Below are positions 44,485 to 56,582 of a stretch of 64,000 bases of DNA, in pieces. Where the stretch lies: assembly GCA_036417435.1 (NCBI GenBank), contig CM070899.1:174063494-174127493 (forward strand), read 5' to 3'. Under the pieces are notes generated by a model, which did not search any database, was not told where the DNA came from, and worked only from the letters and a program-made list of their open reading frames with translations. Position numbers and translations under genes: made by a program. Every line of letters begins with the position of its first letter. The first letter of the stretch is position 1. The stretch comes from Inia geoffrensis. Its lineage: Eukaryota; Chordata; Mammalia; Artiodactyla; Iniidae.

Positions 44485-44877
44485 TCATAAGAACACCCTG
44501 TACTTATTTCTGTGTTTTTGTAGTTTTGCCCTTAAATGCCTAGTAAAGTTCTCTAAAAAATTTCGACATTGGCTTAGCTCAACTAAGTAGAGAAGCGACT
44601 CAGCCACACCTAGACAAATGTGGTTTGGAGCGTTGGAATGCTCTAGAGGGAGGGGGCGGCAGCTGTTGAGTTGGGAAATAGGGTGGAGTGAGGGGCTGCA
44701 GGGCAGAGACTTACGAACAAGGTCGGGGTAGTTGAGGTTGGGTAAATGTCCATGATCTCCCTCCAGGGTGTTCTGCAGGCATGAGGCTCTGTGGTCATGG
44801 GACATAGATTTTTTCTGGGCTAAGTCAACCCAAATGTAGAAAACTTCATTTTCTTGTACCCTGAGAAATGCTTTCAA
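44485..44877 (-). other. 130-codon minus-strand open frame with an embedded exon-like segment
   Basis: Longest open frame in the window that does not overlap a recognised repeat. Within it, read on the minus strand, gcctcatgcctgcag acts as an acceptor and gttcgtaagtc as a donor, framing 58 bases (44715-44772) whose frame reads NTLEGDHGHLPNLNYPDLVR. The whole frame has no signal peptide, membrane segment or domain I recognise. The acceptor has a weak pyrimidine tract. Chance remains likely. Confidence 0.2.
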
Positions 44878-45735
44878 AGTTTCTCTGGGTCTACTTGAAG
44901 GTCACCAGTATACGGGAAAGAGCCTGGGACTGTTTTGTTAACTCCCCTTTTCCACATGTCTCATCTTTATGCTGATTCAAATGATTGCACAAACTCCTCA
45001 CAGAACATTTTGGCTGTTTACATGACACCAAAGAATTGTTTTGACAAAAAACCTCCTAATATAGCAAAAGGGTCGTTACTGGTTCAAAACAAGGGTGTTC
45101 GTGCAGCGTTATCATGTGTGCCAAAGTGCACCGTAGTTCAGTGCTAATGTTTGCCCACGGAGTTCCCAGGGTTCTTTGCTGCAGTGATTAGGATGGCGTG
45201 AGCCAGAGAAGTGTTGGGAACAGTAAAGCTTTGCTCTGTGAAAAGTTGCTGATTCTATGCTTATTGTTTTACACATCTAGCAGAGATGTATGCTTGTTTG
45301 TTTTCTCTTTTGTAGAAAATCTTTCTAAACTTAGACGTAATGTGGGTCTAACACTGCTTCCCACTAGTGGAGAATCACTTCTTTAATCCAATGTTTTTCA
45401 ATACTTGCAGTGATTCTGGAATTGATCAAAAAAGTTTATTTAAAAAAATTCATAAACAATGTATAAACTTTGCTCTTTCATTAAACATTATAAGGAATTC
45501 CATTTCATTTTTTGGTATTACAAAGATCTATTTCCACTGCAAAACGGGATTAGGTGGGTGTGTGGGGACCATGTGGTATTTTTACTGCCTTAAATGGTCT
45601 GGAGTGAGGAAAAGTTTTGAGAGTCCATTCTTGGAACCAATTTGTAGTTCTTATGAGGATATATGATAAAAGATCTGTGAGGGTTTTTCTTTTTTTAAAT
45701 CATGGAACCAGGTATCCATATTCTTCCAATTTCAG
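44878..45735. other. single-copy sequence, no gene seen
   Basis: No repeat recognised. Ends in a decent acceptor-like sequence. Confidence 0.4.
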
Positions 45736-45818
45736 ACCTGCATGTTGGTAGCCAGGGATAAGGCAGTGAAGGAGAGAGCAAGTGGTAGGACAAATGTATA
45801 CAACTTTTCTTACTGAAG
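45736..45818 (+). other. exon-like segment, 83 bases
   Basis: attcttccaatttcag (AG at 45734-45735) is a good acceptor, and tactgaaggtaagctt a good donor after 45818. All three frames contain a stop (one only at its last codon), so if it is an exon it is either non-coding or a last-coding one. Confidence 0.2.
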
Positions 45819-46209
45819 GTAAGCTTAACCCAATAAACAGCTGGTTTGCAGAGTTCAACACACTTATGATTGCAGGTGGTTATCTCTGCTTACCGTAGCC
45901 AGTGAAATCAGTGAAAAGAGTGTTCCTACCAATGGGTCTGAAGAATGAGTGGCATTTTCTGGGACAGTGGCAGAAAAATGGCGTGAAGTGGAAAGCATGG
46001 GGAGTATTGAAGATAAAGTCTTTTCTTCTTTTTAGAAACAATTTATATAAGGCAAACACAGAAGAAATTTCTTTGAAATTTTGATCCCCTCTTACTGGTT
46101 AGTATCGAGGGAGGCAGCTTACTTTTTCTGAAATTTCAGAAATTTCAACAGGGACACATCATCAACACTCTCTCTTTCCTGCCCTACTGGTTTCCACAAC
46201 CTGGGTTGT
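45819..46209. other. single-copy sequence, no gene seen
   Basis: Contains an 11-base tandem word gaaatttca / gaaatttca near 46131-46146. No gene. Confidence 0.4.
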
Positions 46210-46735
46210 TGACTCTTGAGCCTGTTTGATACAAAAGACTTTGTAGCATGTAGAAATGGCAGGCAATGGACTCCCTGCCCTCAGAGAGCTGTACGTCTAA
46301 GAGGGATAAGACAGACACATATCAAAACACAGGGTGCAGCATGCTCAGTGCTAGAGGACAGGTGTGCATTGCTGAGGCGCGCAGGGAGCCAGGTGCAGAA
46401 AGGGGGGTTTGCTGTTTGGGAGCTGGGGCAAGACGAGGCAAAGGCCCCCTGAAAGAAATACCACTTGAACTGGGCAAGGAGGGGCGGATGTGATGTTGTT
46501 AGCAGGCACAGATGGAGGCAGAGCATGTTTCAGGCAAAGGGAGTGCAAGGCCAGAGAAGCAGAGTGCTTGTCCTGGGGAGTGGGGAAGGCGGGCTCCAGG
46601 GCGACTGAGGTTAGGGGATTTGTCAGAGGTGAGGCTGGGCTTGGTCATCCGCACTGTTCCTGGAGGTTCTTGAGCCAGGCTGAGGAATTTACACTTCATG
46701 CGATCTAGGAGGGTAATTGTCAGAAATGTTGGGGA
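46210..46735 (-). mobile_element. L2 LINE, antisense
   Basis: atggactccctgccctcaga, gagctgtacgtctaagaggg, gcagagcatgtttcaggcaa, gggagtgcaaggccagagaa and gaatttacacttcatgcgat follow the reversed L2 order. Five overlapping chance frames of 65-104 codons lie across it. Confidence 0.75.
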
Positions 46736-47125
46736 GGGAATCTCTCCGAGGGGTAGATGATTATTCTTAATGACTTCTCTGACACCTTCTAACAGTATCA
46801 CCCTCTGAGTCAATCATATTGTTCTAATGAAACATTTCGGATTGAAGGTCCAAAAATTATATCAAAGCCAAAGCGGTTCCCAGGTGCTTCATATTATACG
46901 CTCAGCCATGTGCTTCTGTGGGATTTAACAAGGAAAGTGGTGTAAAAGGCAGAGAATTGCCATGTTTGTTTTTCAGTTAACTTTAGAAGATGTAGCAGTG
47001 GTGGAAAATAAATAGGAAAGAATGCTGAGTGTAGTCAATGGCTCTTGTTCAGTTTCACTCATTAATCATGTCTTGAAGAACAAATAACCAAAAGTTGAAC
47101 TTAATATCACGGAGGTAAAAGAATA

Positions 47126-47126
<1 letters not shown>
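46736..47126. other. single-copy sequence, no gene seen
   Basis: Nothing recognised. Confidence 0.4.

Positions 47127-47182
<56 letters not shown>
47127..47182. repeat. (TG)28 microsatellite, uninterrupted
   Basis: Twenty-eight perfect tg units, the longest pure repeat in the window. A second, shorter tg/ag tract follows at 47382-47412. Confidence 0.98.
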
Positions 47183-47186
<4 letters not shown>

Positions 47187-48765
47187 AAGAAAGAATAAGC
47201 TGAGAAACTAAAAAGGGATAATGTTAGTTTTTAAGAAATATTTTAATTGGTAAATTTAAAAAACAAGTTAAGTTTAAGCCAGCTAACAACATTGGTAATT
47301 AATAGTCATAGGGGCAGCAAAACATCCAAAATTTGTCAAGGAAATGAAGAATACGTGCAATATAAATAAAGATACTCTATAGTGTGTGTGTAGGTGTGTG
47401 TGAGAGAGAGAGGGTGCATGCGTGCACAAACTAATCTCTGTTCAGTCTCTTCCCAGAATGCTCAGCTCAGTGTGTAAATAGGATTTAGAGTTCTTGCTGT
47501 GAATTTGTGTCTTACAGTGGAGATGGAAATATGAGTTAATGTAATTAGTTCAACTTTTCTAAGAAATCAACAGCAAAATTTCTGTTTCCTTTAACTGTAT
47601 AATTTCCTTCCAGGTAAAATAAAATTCGAGTTTGTCTGAGAATCAGAGAAGGGAGCGATTTTGTCATCTCTCTCCCGTTCGATGTCATATGAAATATGGA
47701 GCATTTTAATTAAGAGGGAAAAGCTCAGCATGTTGATTTTCTGGATATATGCAGAAGGGCTCAATTCAAATCTACTCCTGAAATTTTAGGTAACCTTTGC
47801 CTTTTGACAACAACAGCAAAATCTTAGCATTTACTTGGAGCTTTTTCTTCCGATGAACTCCACAAAGTTAGATGATAATCAGCGGTGGGGATTATGAGCC
47901 CAAGCGCTGGTCCATAGTTGATCCTTCTCCATTTCTTATTTTCAAATCTTACTTGCACTATGGTTCTGGGAGAGTGGAAAAGGAACCAGAAGGGAAAATA
48001 ACATAGATTAGGAGGGAGGGATTTAGGATTGCAGAGTAAGAGATCTTTTCCCTTTGTGGCAAAATGAGTTTTGCTAACTTTAGAAGCTATTTTGAAACCA
48101 ATAAGAAAAACTTGTGCATCAAGAGTTGAAAATCTTCATAGAAACTAGATATCTTCCCCAGCTTGACTGTGGCGAAATGTATACAAAACTGTGATGTCTA
48201 GTTTCTCAACCAACATTGTGCTGTGGGGTCTAGTTTCCTCTCGAAAAGGAAAAGATTTTTAAAAACAATTCTTGAAGAGGAACCAAAGCATCAGTAAATC
48301 TGAATAGTTATGACAGAATCACTCCTGAGTGTGTCTAGTTACAGCAACCACATATATCAGGGGTTTTTTTCCATTTAATTTCACAGTGTTTCTCAGATTC
48401 TTGATCACGACATCTCTTGGCAGATAGAAGCATTTCTGCCTCTAACAACTGTTCGCTGTTGTCAGGTTAAATATTATTAGCTATTGGCTAGATTACAGTT
48501 GTGAAATTCGGATTTTTCATCAGTGATATTACATTACAGGTGCTTAAAAAAATCTCATAAAAAACGTATTTCATCTTTTGATAATTAAATTAGTATTAGC
48601 CATAGGTTGTCAAATTGAGAGAACTCTAGAAAACAGGTGATTTTCTTTAAAATGCAAATTCAGTCAAGGATGTGAAGATGACCTTAAAAGTTGTTTGAGT
48701 CCCACTGAATATAAAAAGGTTGAATTCGGTGGAGATAAAACGACATTAGCAACATTGTGATTAAA
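47183..48765. other. single-copy sequence, no gene seen
   Basis: No transposon recognised over 1.5 kb. Includes a tg/ag tract (47382-47412). 47600-47880 has balanced composition and sites such as attttaattaagag, which would suit a conserved regulatory stretch, unproven. Confidence 0.45.
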
Positions 48766-48999
48766 ACTCTTTAATTTGGGCTTCCCTGGTGGCACAGTGG
48801 TTGAGAGTCCGCCTGCCGATGCAGGGGACACGGGTTCATGTCCCGGTCCGGGAAGATCCCACATGCTGTGGAGCAGTTGGGTCCGTGAGCCATGGCAGCT
48901 GGGCCTGTGCGTCCGGAGCCTGTGCTCTGCAACGGGAGAGGCCACAGCAGTGAGAGGCCCGCGTACTGCCAAAAACAAAAAAAAAGACTCTTTAATTTG
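48766..48999 (+). mobile_element. CHR SINE, short cetacean-type form
   Basis: Head gggcttccctggtggcacag, central deletion (gcctgtgcgtccggagcctg), 3' end gcccgcgtactgcc then A-rich tail. Perfect 13-bp target duplication actctttaatttg at 48766-48778 and 48987-48999. Confidence 0.97.
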
Positions 49000-50040
49000 T
49001 ATGACTAAAATAAGGAAGAGAGAGAGAGACACAGATTAAATGACTTCTCCAATGCATGCAGATAGTAGTATCAGAACTGGGACTGTATCAAGCTTTCCTG
49101 GGTTACCATTATTTCTATTACATTGTATTCAAATCCAACTCTATAATTTGCTTTTTGCCCATGAAATTCATTCTCTATTTCTTCCAGAGTAAAACAGTTT
49201 TGAGTTGGGCATATGGCTACCTAACTAGTAATGATGTTTTTCTTACCCACCTATGCATCCAGGTATGACCATGTGAGTAGGTTTTTGCCAATCATAGAAA
49301 TGATGTTTGCAAGTGCCTGCATCATTGCCTAGAATATTGCTTCCTCTCCATGGGGGCTGGAATGGAGATCTGGTGACCCAGCTTCAACGAGGAATTCAAG
49401 GACAAGGCCATAGCAGAGCAGTAAAGTGGAAGGGAGCTGGGTGACTGCATGACTTTTTGGAGCAAAGCCACTCTCTGACCCATAACTGTTGCCTACCTCT
49501 ATTACAGTGGTTAAAATATAATCTATAAAGCATTAGCATGTTTTCCTTTCTCTTCCTTGGGTTAGCATCAGTGGAAGAATGTATGCCACTTAACATAATG
49601 CCAGCAAATACCTTGGGGTGGGAGGAGCTTAAAGCAGCCTCAGGTAACATTACTGTAGCAGATACTACCTAAATCAACCTTGCCTTTTTGGGACGATGCA
49701 TTGGAGAGTATGGGTAGCGAAGATATTTAGAGCGGGGTCGAGCAAGAAAGACTTTGGCGAAGGGTTAAAAGTAAGTTAGAATTACTGCTTAATAAGTTAT
49801 AAATGTATTTCTTACAAATTACTGACTATAAGATATGTAAATATAAATATTTGGAAAATGTCACCTAAGCATCACTTATAGTTTACATCAAACTCTTGAA
49901 ATTTTATCATTCATGGTCCTATCTCACATCAAAACAGAAGACTGGAATTATATTATTTCCCCACTTTAAAAATGTTTTTAAATTTTTATTTACGTCTTAA
50001 AGAATTTTTTAAAATATACATTTATAATGTTTAACTTTAT
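49000..50040. other. single-copy sequence, no gene seen
   Basis: No confident repeat. The 84-codon minus-strand frame at 49396-49650 shows no domain. AT-rich after 49780. Confidence 0.45.
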
Positions 50041-50348
50041 AAATGCTCTTTCCGGGCTTCTCTGGTGGCACGGTGGTTAAGAATCCGCCTACCAATGCAG
50101 GGCACACGGGTTCGAGCCCTGGTCCAGGAATATCCCACGTGACGCGGAACAGCTAAGCCCGTGGGCCGCAGCTATTGAGCCTGCGCTCTGGAGCCCGCAG
50201 GCCACAATTTCTGAAGCCCGTGTGCTCAGAGCCTGTGCTCCACAAGAGAAGCCGCCACAATGAGAAGCCCGCGGACTGCAACAAAGTGTAGCCCCTGCTC
50301 ACCGCAACTAGAGAAAGCCCACGTGCAGCAACGAAGACAACACAGCCA

Positions 50349-50391
<43 letters not shown>

Positions 50392-50402
50392 ATACTCTTT
50401 CC
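50041..50402 (+). mobile_element. CHR SINE, long form with (TAAA)n tail
   Basis: Head gggcttctctggtggcacgg at 50054, full central segment (gcaggccacaatttctgaag) and full 3' part ending in gcaacgaagacaacacagcc before a taaa tail. Target duplications aaatgctctttcc (50041-50053) and aaatactctttcc (50390-50402) differ at one base. The 140-codon minus-strand frame here is an artefact. Confidence 0.97.
50348..50393. repeat. (TAAA)11 SINE tail
   Basis: Pure ataa units at the 3' end of the SINE, now a microsatellite in its own right. Confidence 0.95.
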
Positions 50403-51305
50403 CACCTCTTAGATTTTAAAATAAATATGTATATTTTTGAAAAGGGAATAAACATTTTAAAAACTTTGCAAATTGCACGTTGCATCAATAAATGCCGGCT
50501 TGAGTCGAGTTTAAGTAGTTTTTCTGGGAATGATAGAATTCCCAAAGAAAATCTTTGGATAACTATAGTGCTCAATTCTAGGCAAACTCCTTTAACGTGC
50601 TCATTGACATTTGGATAATTTAATCCGTCAGTGAGCTGTCCTTACCCCCAATAGTTAATTGAAGCTAAAATGGTTGAAAGTCTTTCTGATTTATTAATTG
50701 CACTGCATACTTTTCACAGCTCAATTTGTTTTAATTTCCAAAGCAAATTATTTTGTCTTTTTTTTCCTAATGTTTTTCAGTTTCAGATCACTCTATCACC
50801 TTCCACACATTAGAGAGGACTATAAAATGAACTCTGGCTTTTTCTGGGTGTCATGCTATCTTGAAATGGCTCTCAATAGGCGTTTTGATTTTCTCTCAGA
50901 ATTGACAGCAAACTTCAGTCACAGCCTGGGGAAACTAAACAGAGGGCTTCTTCCCAACACATGTAGAGGATGTTTCCTTTTTATTGTATTGTCTAATTCT
51001 AACTTCCTTAGTTTTTATTGATTCCATTGCCTTAGGCCTGCTGACTGGTCTTTAAAGTCAGGGAGCTATTCTTATCTCTGCCAGTAGTATTAGCCAGTGA
51101 ATCATTGCAAAATCTGGGGATCCAAATTTCTTAGGCACCTGTAATGAAAAAAATAAGATCCCTTCATTTAGGGGATTAAAGCAATAAGTCGACAGCTAAT
51201 TAGAATTCTGAGAGTTACAACTTTTCAGAACACCATTAAGAATAAAATGTAAAGTATAGGCATGATTATACTTGAAATTTTTAGGCTGTCGTTAGCATTG
51301 ATGAC
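50403..51305. other. single-copy sequence, no gene seen
   Basis: No confident repeat. The 107-codon frame at 50698-51021 is rich in Phe and Ser, typical of chance frames in T-rich DNA. Confidence 0.4.
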
Positions 51306-51395
51306 CTATAAAATATTGTGTGGGTATCATAGTGCTGGGCTTATAGAATGCATTCAGTTGAGGTTTGCTGATTAATAGGCAATTTCTTATTTATC
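51306..51395 (+). mobile_element. MIR or L2 3' terminal fragment
   Basis: catagtgctgggcttataga then atgcattcagttgaggtttg resembles the shared MIR/L2 ending. Weak. Confidence 0.45.
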
Positions 51396-52229
51396 TAGAA
51401 TATTTAGATGCCATTTTGTATGAATTCAGGCAATCCATGAGTTTTGTATCTCTATGTGTGAATATACATATATCAAATTATTCTAATTATTAAATTTTAA
51501 ATGCCCATTATATGCTGGGACATTTTGCCAGGTGCTTGCATTTTAACAAATATAGATGTTTAGTGATTTATATACAAAACATGTTACTGTTTGAAACTTT
51601 CTTTTTCCATTCAGCTATTTTAGTATTGTGTGGGGTAAGTCTATTAGGTACTTGGAAAAAAAAACGTGGCTGCAATGAAAGTAGTTTAGACACCATGTTA
51701 TTTACAAGCACCAAAGGACTTACTCTATTTTGAGCAAAGCATGGCCTTTTGCCTTAAAGAGGATATAACCAAATTATGGGCTTATTGAATTACTTATGCC
51801 TTATCTACCTTCCAAAAGATATTTAGGGCAGAGCGGTCACATTGGTGTATGGATGCAGGTGAGGGAGAGAATAAAGGATAGAAGGATAAAAGGTGGAACA
51901 AATAGAATTGGACACAGAGTAAGTAAGCAAACACTTTAGAAGCTGAAGTGTACTCTAGAAATACAAAGGTTGAAGCCACCACATCTGGTCAGAGAAATTA
52001 CAGCATCTTCATGGTTGAGAAGCCAAGTGAAGGATCACCCTGGAAGGATATCTTTCTCCCGGGAAGAGATGGCACATGGAATCAGTAGAAGTGTAAAAAA
52101 AAAAGTGCTAATGCTGTTAAGTGCAGTCAGCATGCAGTGCCTATTTTGTGGGAAGGTAAAACATTATCAAAGGTATAGTTCTGGGAAATTGTGATGTGTA
52201 TTTGACAAATAAGAGTTAGTTTAGGATCA
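51396..52229. other. single-copy sequence, possibly with diverged antisense L2
   Basis: 51485-51545 (ttatatgctgggacattttg, ccaggtgcttgca) recalls a reversed L2/MIR end, and the purine-rich 51830-52100 may be old L2, but I cannot fix borders. Confidence 0.35.
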
Positions 52230-52480
52230 TGGACTGTAGTGTAGACATAGGGGTGGGATGAGGGACTCTGAGGCCATGAGCTGCTCCACGGCCGTATTTT
52301 AGAAGGCCTTGCGTTTTCAGCTGAGGAGGTTATAATTACTTCAGTAGGCAGTGAGAATCCACTGAAGGCATAAGATTAGAAACATGCAGTAAAAGTGCAT
52401 TTAGAAGGATTAATTTAGCTGTGTTCTCTAAGATGGGTTGAAGTATGAAGGAAGTGAAAGTGGGTCACCAATTTGGAACT
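52230..52480 (-). mobile_element. L2 LINE, antisense
   Basis: gccttgcgttttcagctgag, gtgagaatccactgaaggca and agaaggattaatttagctgt are diverged reversed L2 landmarks. Confidence 0.6.
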
Positions 52481-53104
52481 TACTGTGGGTAATACAGGTG
52501 ACAAGTAGATCATGCAAGATTGTGGCTGACCTACCTCTGATTTTCATTGCCAGTAAGTTGACTTAGTAAACTTGACCATAATGAATATTTAGAAACCCTT
52601 AATCTAGGGGCTTTTTATGTCCTTCTGTTGTGCAGTTGAAAAATAAAAATCTTCTTATGGGGAGTTTTGAAACAAATTTTCAGTTGCTTTGATTCATGTG
52701 GACTGAAATTATTCTGGAATAGCAGAATCATTCTGCTTAAGAAACCACAACATGAGATAATACTTTAGACCATGCTTAAGGATAAAATGTGTAGGCACGG
52801 TTTAAAAACATTAAAAGCACAATGTGATAATCCGTTCTTTAAAGCTTGGGTGATCACTTTTTGAAGTATGTTAACGAATTATTTTTTGGCATTCTGTGGT
52901 ATCTATTACACGGCCAACTTGAATACTGTTTTTTTTTTTTTTTTTCTATTTGAAATCAGTGAGAAAAGTACTCTTGATTATATTTACTCTTAAAAACACA
53001 TTATTAATATTAGTAATGTCACATGCAGTGTGTTAGGCAGAGGGCTATTTTGGAATTCTCTATGAAATAAAGCATCCAAAGCTTTTTATGAATTGTCTAT
53101 CTTC
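52481..53104. other. AT-rich single-copy sequence, no gene seen
   Basis: T-run at 52929-52945. Nothing else recognised. Confidence 0.45.
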
Positions 53105-53245
53105 TTTCAACTTCTTCCATCTTGACTCTCATTCTCTGTGTAGACCTTATGCCCCAGGCAACTCATACTATATTTGTACTTTATTGCTTCTCCCTTGTTT
53201 CAAGCTGTTGTTACCCCTGGAATGTTCTTTTTTTTCTCAATTTCT
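53105..53245 (+). mobile_element. L2 LINE fragment, diverged
   Basis: tatgccccaggcaactcata then aagctgttgttacccctgga and atgttctttttttctc resemble the L2 stretch before its ccttcaggtctcag landmark. Confidence 0.5.
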
Positions 53246-54599
53246 GCTTCTTTAAGGACAATTTAAAATACTATAGAAGTCAGCAAAATAATTTTTAAAA
53301 TAGCCTCATATATTTATATCAGTAGTTCTTAGGAGTTTTCTAAACATTTTCATATCAATTATCTCATTTGAATTTTTATAATAAAAGATCCCAAATATTA
53401 TGTTTACACAAGAGTAATTTAAAATGAAGTTGTGCTCAAATGAGCTTTGAACCTGCTTAAGTCTTCGAAGGAATTAGGGGTTTTTTCCAGTATCTTAGAT
53501 ACCTCCCATTTCTCCTGCCTCTGAACTTTAGGTATAAGATGTACATTTCTTTTAAGAATGGAGTCTTTCACTTTCTCCCCCAATGTCTCCTTTACATTGT
53601 GAGCCCTTTAATGCCTACGGCTTAGACTAATTACTAAAATAGTTTGATTGAATTAGTAACTGTGAGGCAACTTTACAATTTTGTGAAATAGCTACTATAT
53701 CTACTGATTGATATCAACTATGTGGTGGCAGATGACTGAGTTTCTAACAGAGTTTTTCTACTTTTCCACAACTTGTCTTAACATCCCATATACAAAGTCT
53801 TACAAAGCTGCTCTCAGTTGCTTGATAAGGTGGATGTGACAACAAAAACCTTAAAGATCCATAACAGTATTGGTAAATGAAAAAGGTTAAAGAACTACAG
53901 TAGTTGATTAAAGGGCTAAATGAAATTATTTATAAATTTCTCAATTATTGAAACTGCCAATAGTGTAGATAACTTCACTAGTGTGGTGTTGCAGAAGGCA
54001 TTGTAATTAGCAGTTTTAAGTTATTGCGTCATTATATTTCATATATTTGATATATCTTCTTATTATACAGAGCCCATATTTAAATATTTACATTCTACAA
54101 ATTATCAACGTTGTCTTTCTGGCTAGGCTGAAACTCTCCCTAGCTTAACTTAATGTTCCAGTTACTTCTTCAAATAATTATCTTATGTTGGTAGACATTT
54201 ATTTTGGCAAGGTTTTGACTGCTGGTTCCAGTTCAAGTTCACGTATTAAAATTCAACATGTTTTCATTAAAGTTGATATTGAGTAATTTCTAAGTGCCTG
54301 CTTAAGTGACTAGCAGACTTTTCTTTTGATGGATTCTTCATCGTGGAACTCTGGCTGGTACTGAAGCAATTTGAATGTTTATAATAAAATTTGGGGTAAT
54401 ACAAATTCAGAGTTGCTTGCTTTTCATCACAAGGTCTTAAACATTTCATTCATGTTTATTTTTGCTACAACTTCACACACACATTAAACACCAGCTCATT
54501 ATTCTACAGTAGGGATATTCCCCTGAATATAACAATAAAGACTAAGGGATCAGAGAATTTGCATTCTTTAGTTAAAGAGAACAAGAAACCCAGAAGGTC
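53246..54599. other. AT-rich single-copy sequence, no gene seen
   Basis: 53330-53460 may be a very old antisense MIR. Otherwise nothing. Confidence 0.4.
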
Positions 54600-54775
54600 A
54601 ATATTAGGAGGTCAACAAAATGTTTAGGCTAATAATGGAAAGATGGAGGAAGAGGTAAGGCAGGCTTTGGAGAAATCAGATAGTCACCCGGCAGATCCAG
54701 GACTAAAACTAAGTTCTGTCTGACTCCAAAGTCAGGCAGTTCTTTTCCTGCTGTCCTGCTTCTCTAAATAGATGT
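54600..54775 (-). mobile_element. MIR SINE, antisense, diverged
   Basis: cccggcagatccaggactaa then aactaagttctgtctgactc and caaagtcaggcagttctttt resemble the reversed tRNA side of MIR. Confidence 0.5.
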
Positions 54776-55695
54776 CGTGAAGCCGCGTGGTAGAGCTAAG
54801 TCAGTGAATCAAATATAATAGGGTGAAAGGCTTGTAAAACCAAATATTAAATTCTGCCCTTGGATTCAAAGATACAACTGTGATCGAATGGATGAGATGT
54901 GGATAAACAGTAGCATACGTTAAAAACATTTGCTTAACGTAAGTTCAGTATTAGCCAACACTCTGACAAGGCGAGCTGAGACCCCTTGACCAGCATTAAA
55001 GGAAGCACAAAATTAAGAACAAATAAGATGAGAGCCCCATTTTATATTGCTTGCCTGTGCTTGAGTCCTGGTTTCTCTGTTCATCTTACACTTCAAGGGA
55101 TAAAATTTACTAAGGAAAAAAAAAGCAGTTGCAAGTTAAAATGCTTGGCTTCTAAGGAATGATGAAAAGAATGGAAGGTGTTTTAGCAGTGTGAGAAAGT
55201 CTGGCTGGTGGTGATAGATGTCATCAAAACTTGATCTTCTTCTTTTCAATGAATAGATGTATTTTGTTCACATTTAAAATCCATAGCATGACACTCAAAA
55301 CTGAAAATTATCATGTTCTGCCTGTTTTACTTCTGTGTAACTTACTCTATGTCCTACATGGTATATAACAGTTTACCTCAAAGGGCTGGTCATCTACCAT
55401 GAAGAGGAAGAAAAGAATGCTGAGAACTCACTTACGTCCCCTATTTTTTTTTTTTCCTGGAATGTTGCAATACTTTAAATAGTACTCTCTAGGATCAATA
55501 TTTTGGCCTCTCTTTTCCTGCAATTTCTTTCTTTAAAAAAAATTTTTTTTTCAGACTTGAAAGCAATCACAGGGATCAAGAGAGGAAAGTGAAAATTAAA
55601 ATTCAGTTCAATCATCTGGCCTCAAATTCTATGTGTGTCTCAGTCATCCAGCTTCCCCCCCTCAAACATGTCAGCGCTAAAGAAGCTCATCTTTA
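54776..55695. other. single-copy sequence, no gene seen
   Basis: T-runs near 55445 and 55540. No gene and no confident repeat. Confidence 0.45.
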
Positions 55696-55703
55696 TTTAG
55701 ATC

Positions 55704-56582
55704 AGTGATGCTCAAATGTTTGATTCTATCTCAGGATCCCTTGAAACTTTAAAAAATTGCTAGTGATTTGTTAATTGTGAGCTATATGTCTCTATATTTA
55801 CATTAGAAATTAAAAGTGAATTAAAATTATTTACCTAACAATTCATTTTAAAATAACAAACTCACTCCATGTTTACATAAATGCCATTTTAATGAAAAAA
55901 TACTATATTCCTGAAAACAAAACACTTAGTAAGAAGAGTGGCAATATATTTTCCGTTTTTGTAAATTTCTCCAATTCAGCTTAACAGAAGATGCCTAGGT
56001 TCGTCCATCTGCTTCAGTATTCCGTCTCGTACGCTATTACACATCATATAACCCCTAGAAAATTCCACCGTAGACTTAAGATAGAATGAGAGTGAAAAAG
56101 ACAATTCCTTTCGACCCTTGAACAACACAGATCTGAACTGCACAGGTCCACTTATATGCGGATTTTATAAAATAAATATATTGGAAAAAAATTTGGAGGT
56201 TTTTGACAATTTGAAAAAACTCACATATTAATCATGCAACCTGGAAATATTGAAAAAATTAAGAAAAATTAGGTATGTCATAAATGCATAAAATATATGT
56301 AGATATACATATAAGATACAAAATATGTGTTAATTGGTTATTTGTCTTATCGGTAAGGCTTCCGGTCAACAGTAGGCTATTCCTAGTTAAGTTTTTGCGG
56401 AGTCGAAAGTTATATGAGGATTTTCAACTGAGTGGGGGTCATCACCTCTAACCTTCATGTTCAAGGGTCAACTGTAATGTCTCTCAGCAGTATTATGAAA
56501 ATAGTTATGACCTACTGGTCCCCTGAAAAGGTCTCAGGAACACCTATGGGTCCACAGAACACACTACTTTGAAGAGAACTAG
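55704..56582 (+). mobile_element. hAT-Charlie-type element split by a Tigger insertion
   Basis: Left end cagtgatgctcaaatgtttg and right end actactttgaagagaacta are eroded hAT ends. Internal words aggatcccttgaaacttt, gtaagaagagtggcaatata, agaatgagagtgaaaaagac and, beyond the insertion, attatgaaaatagttatgac are in register once 56108-56474 is removed. The host part is about 510 bases and non-coding. The exact family name is not assigned. Confidence 0.82.
56108..56474 (+). mobile_element. Tigger-type element nested in the hAT element
   Basis: Left end reads tcgacccttgaacaacacag and right end tgttcaagggtcaactg, giving inverted ends cagttgacccttgaacaaca in consensus. Internal gaactgcacaggtccactta and ttggaggtttttgacaattt fit the family. 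TA follows at 56475-56476; the left TA is mutated. Confidence 0.88.

Noticed and set aside
50153..50575. 140-codon minus-strand open frame
   Set aside because: Made of antisense long-form SINE sequence; the leucine/isoleucine/tyrosine repeat in it is the translated (TAAA)n tail.
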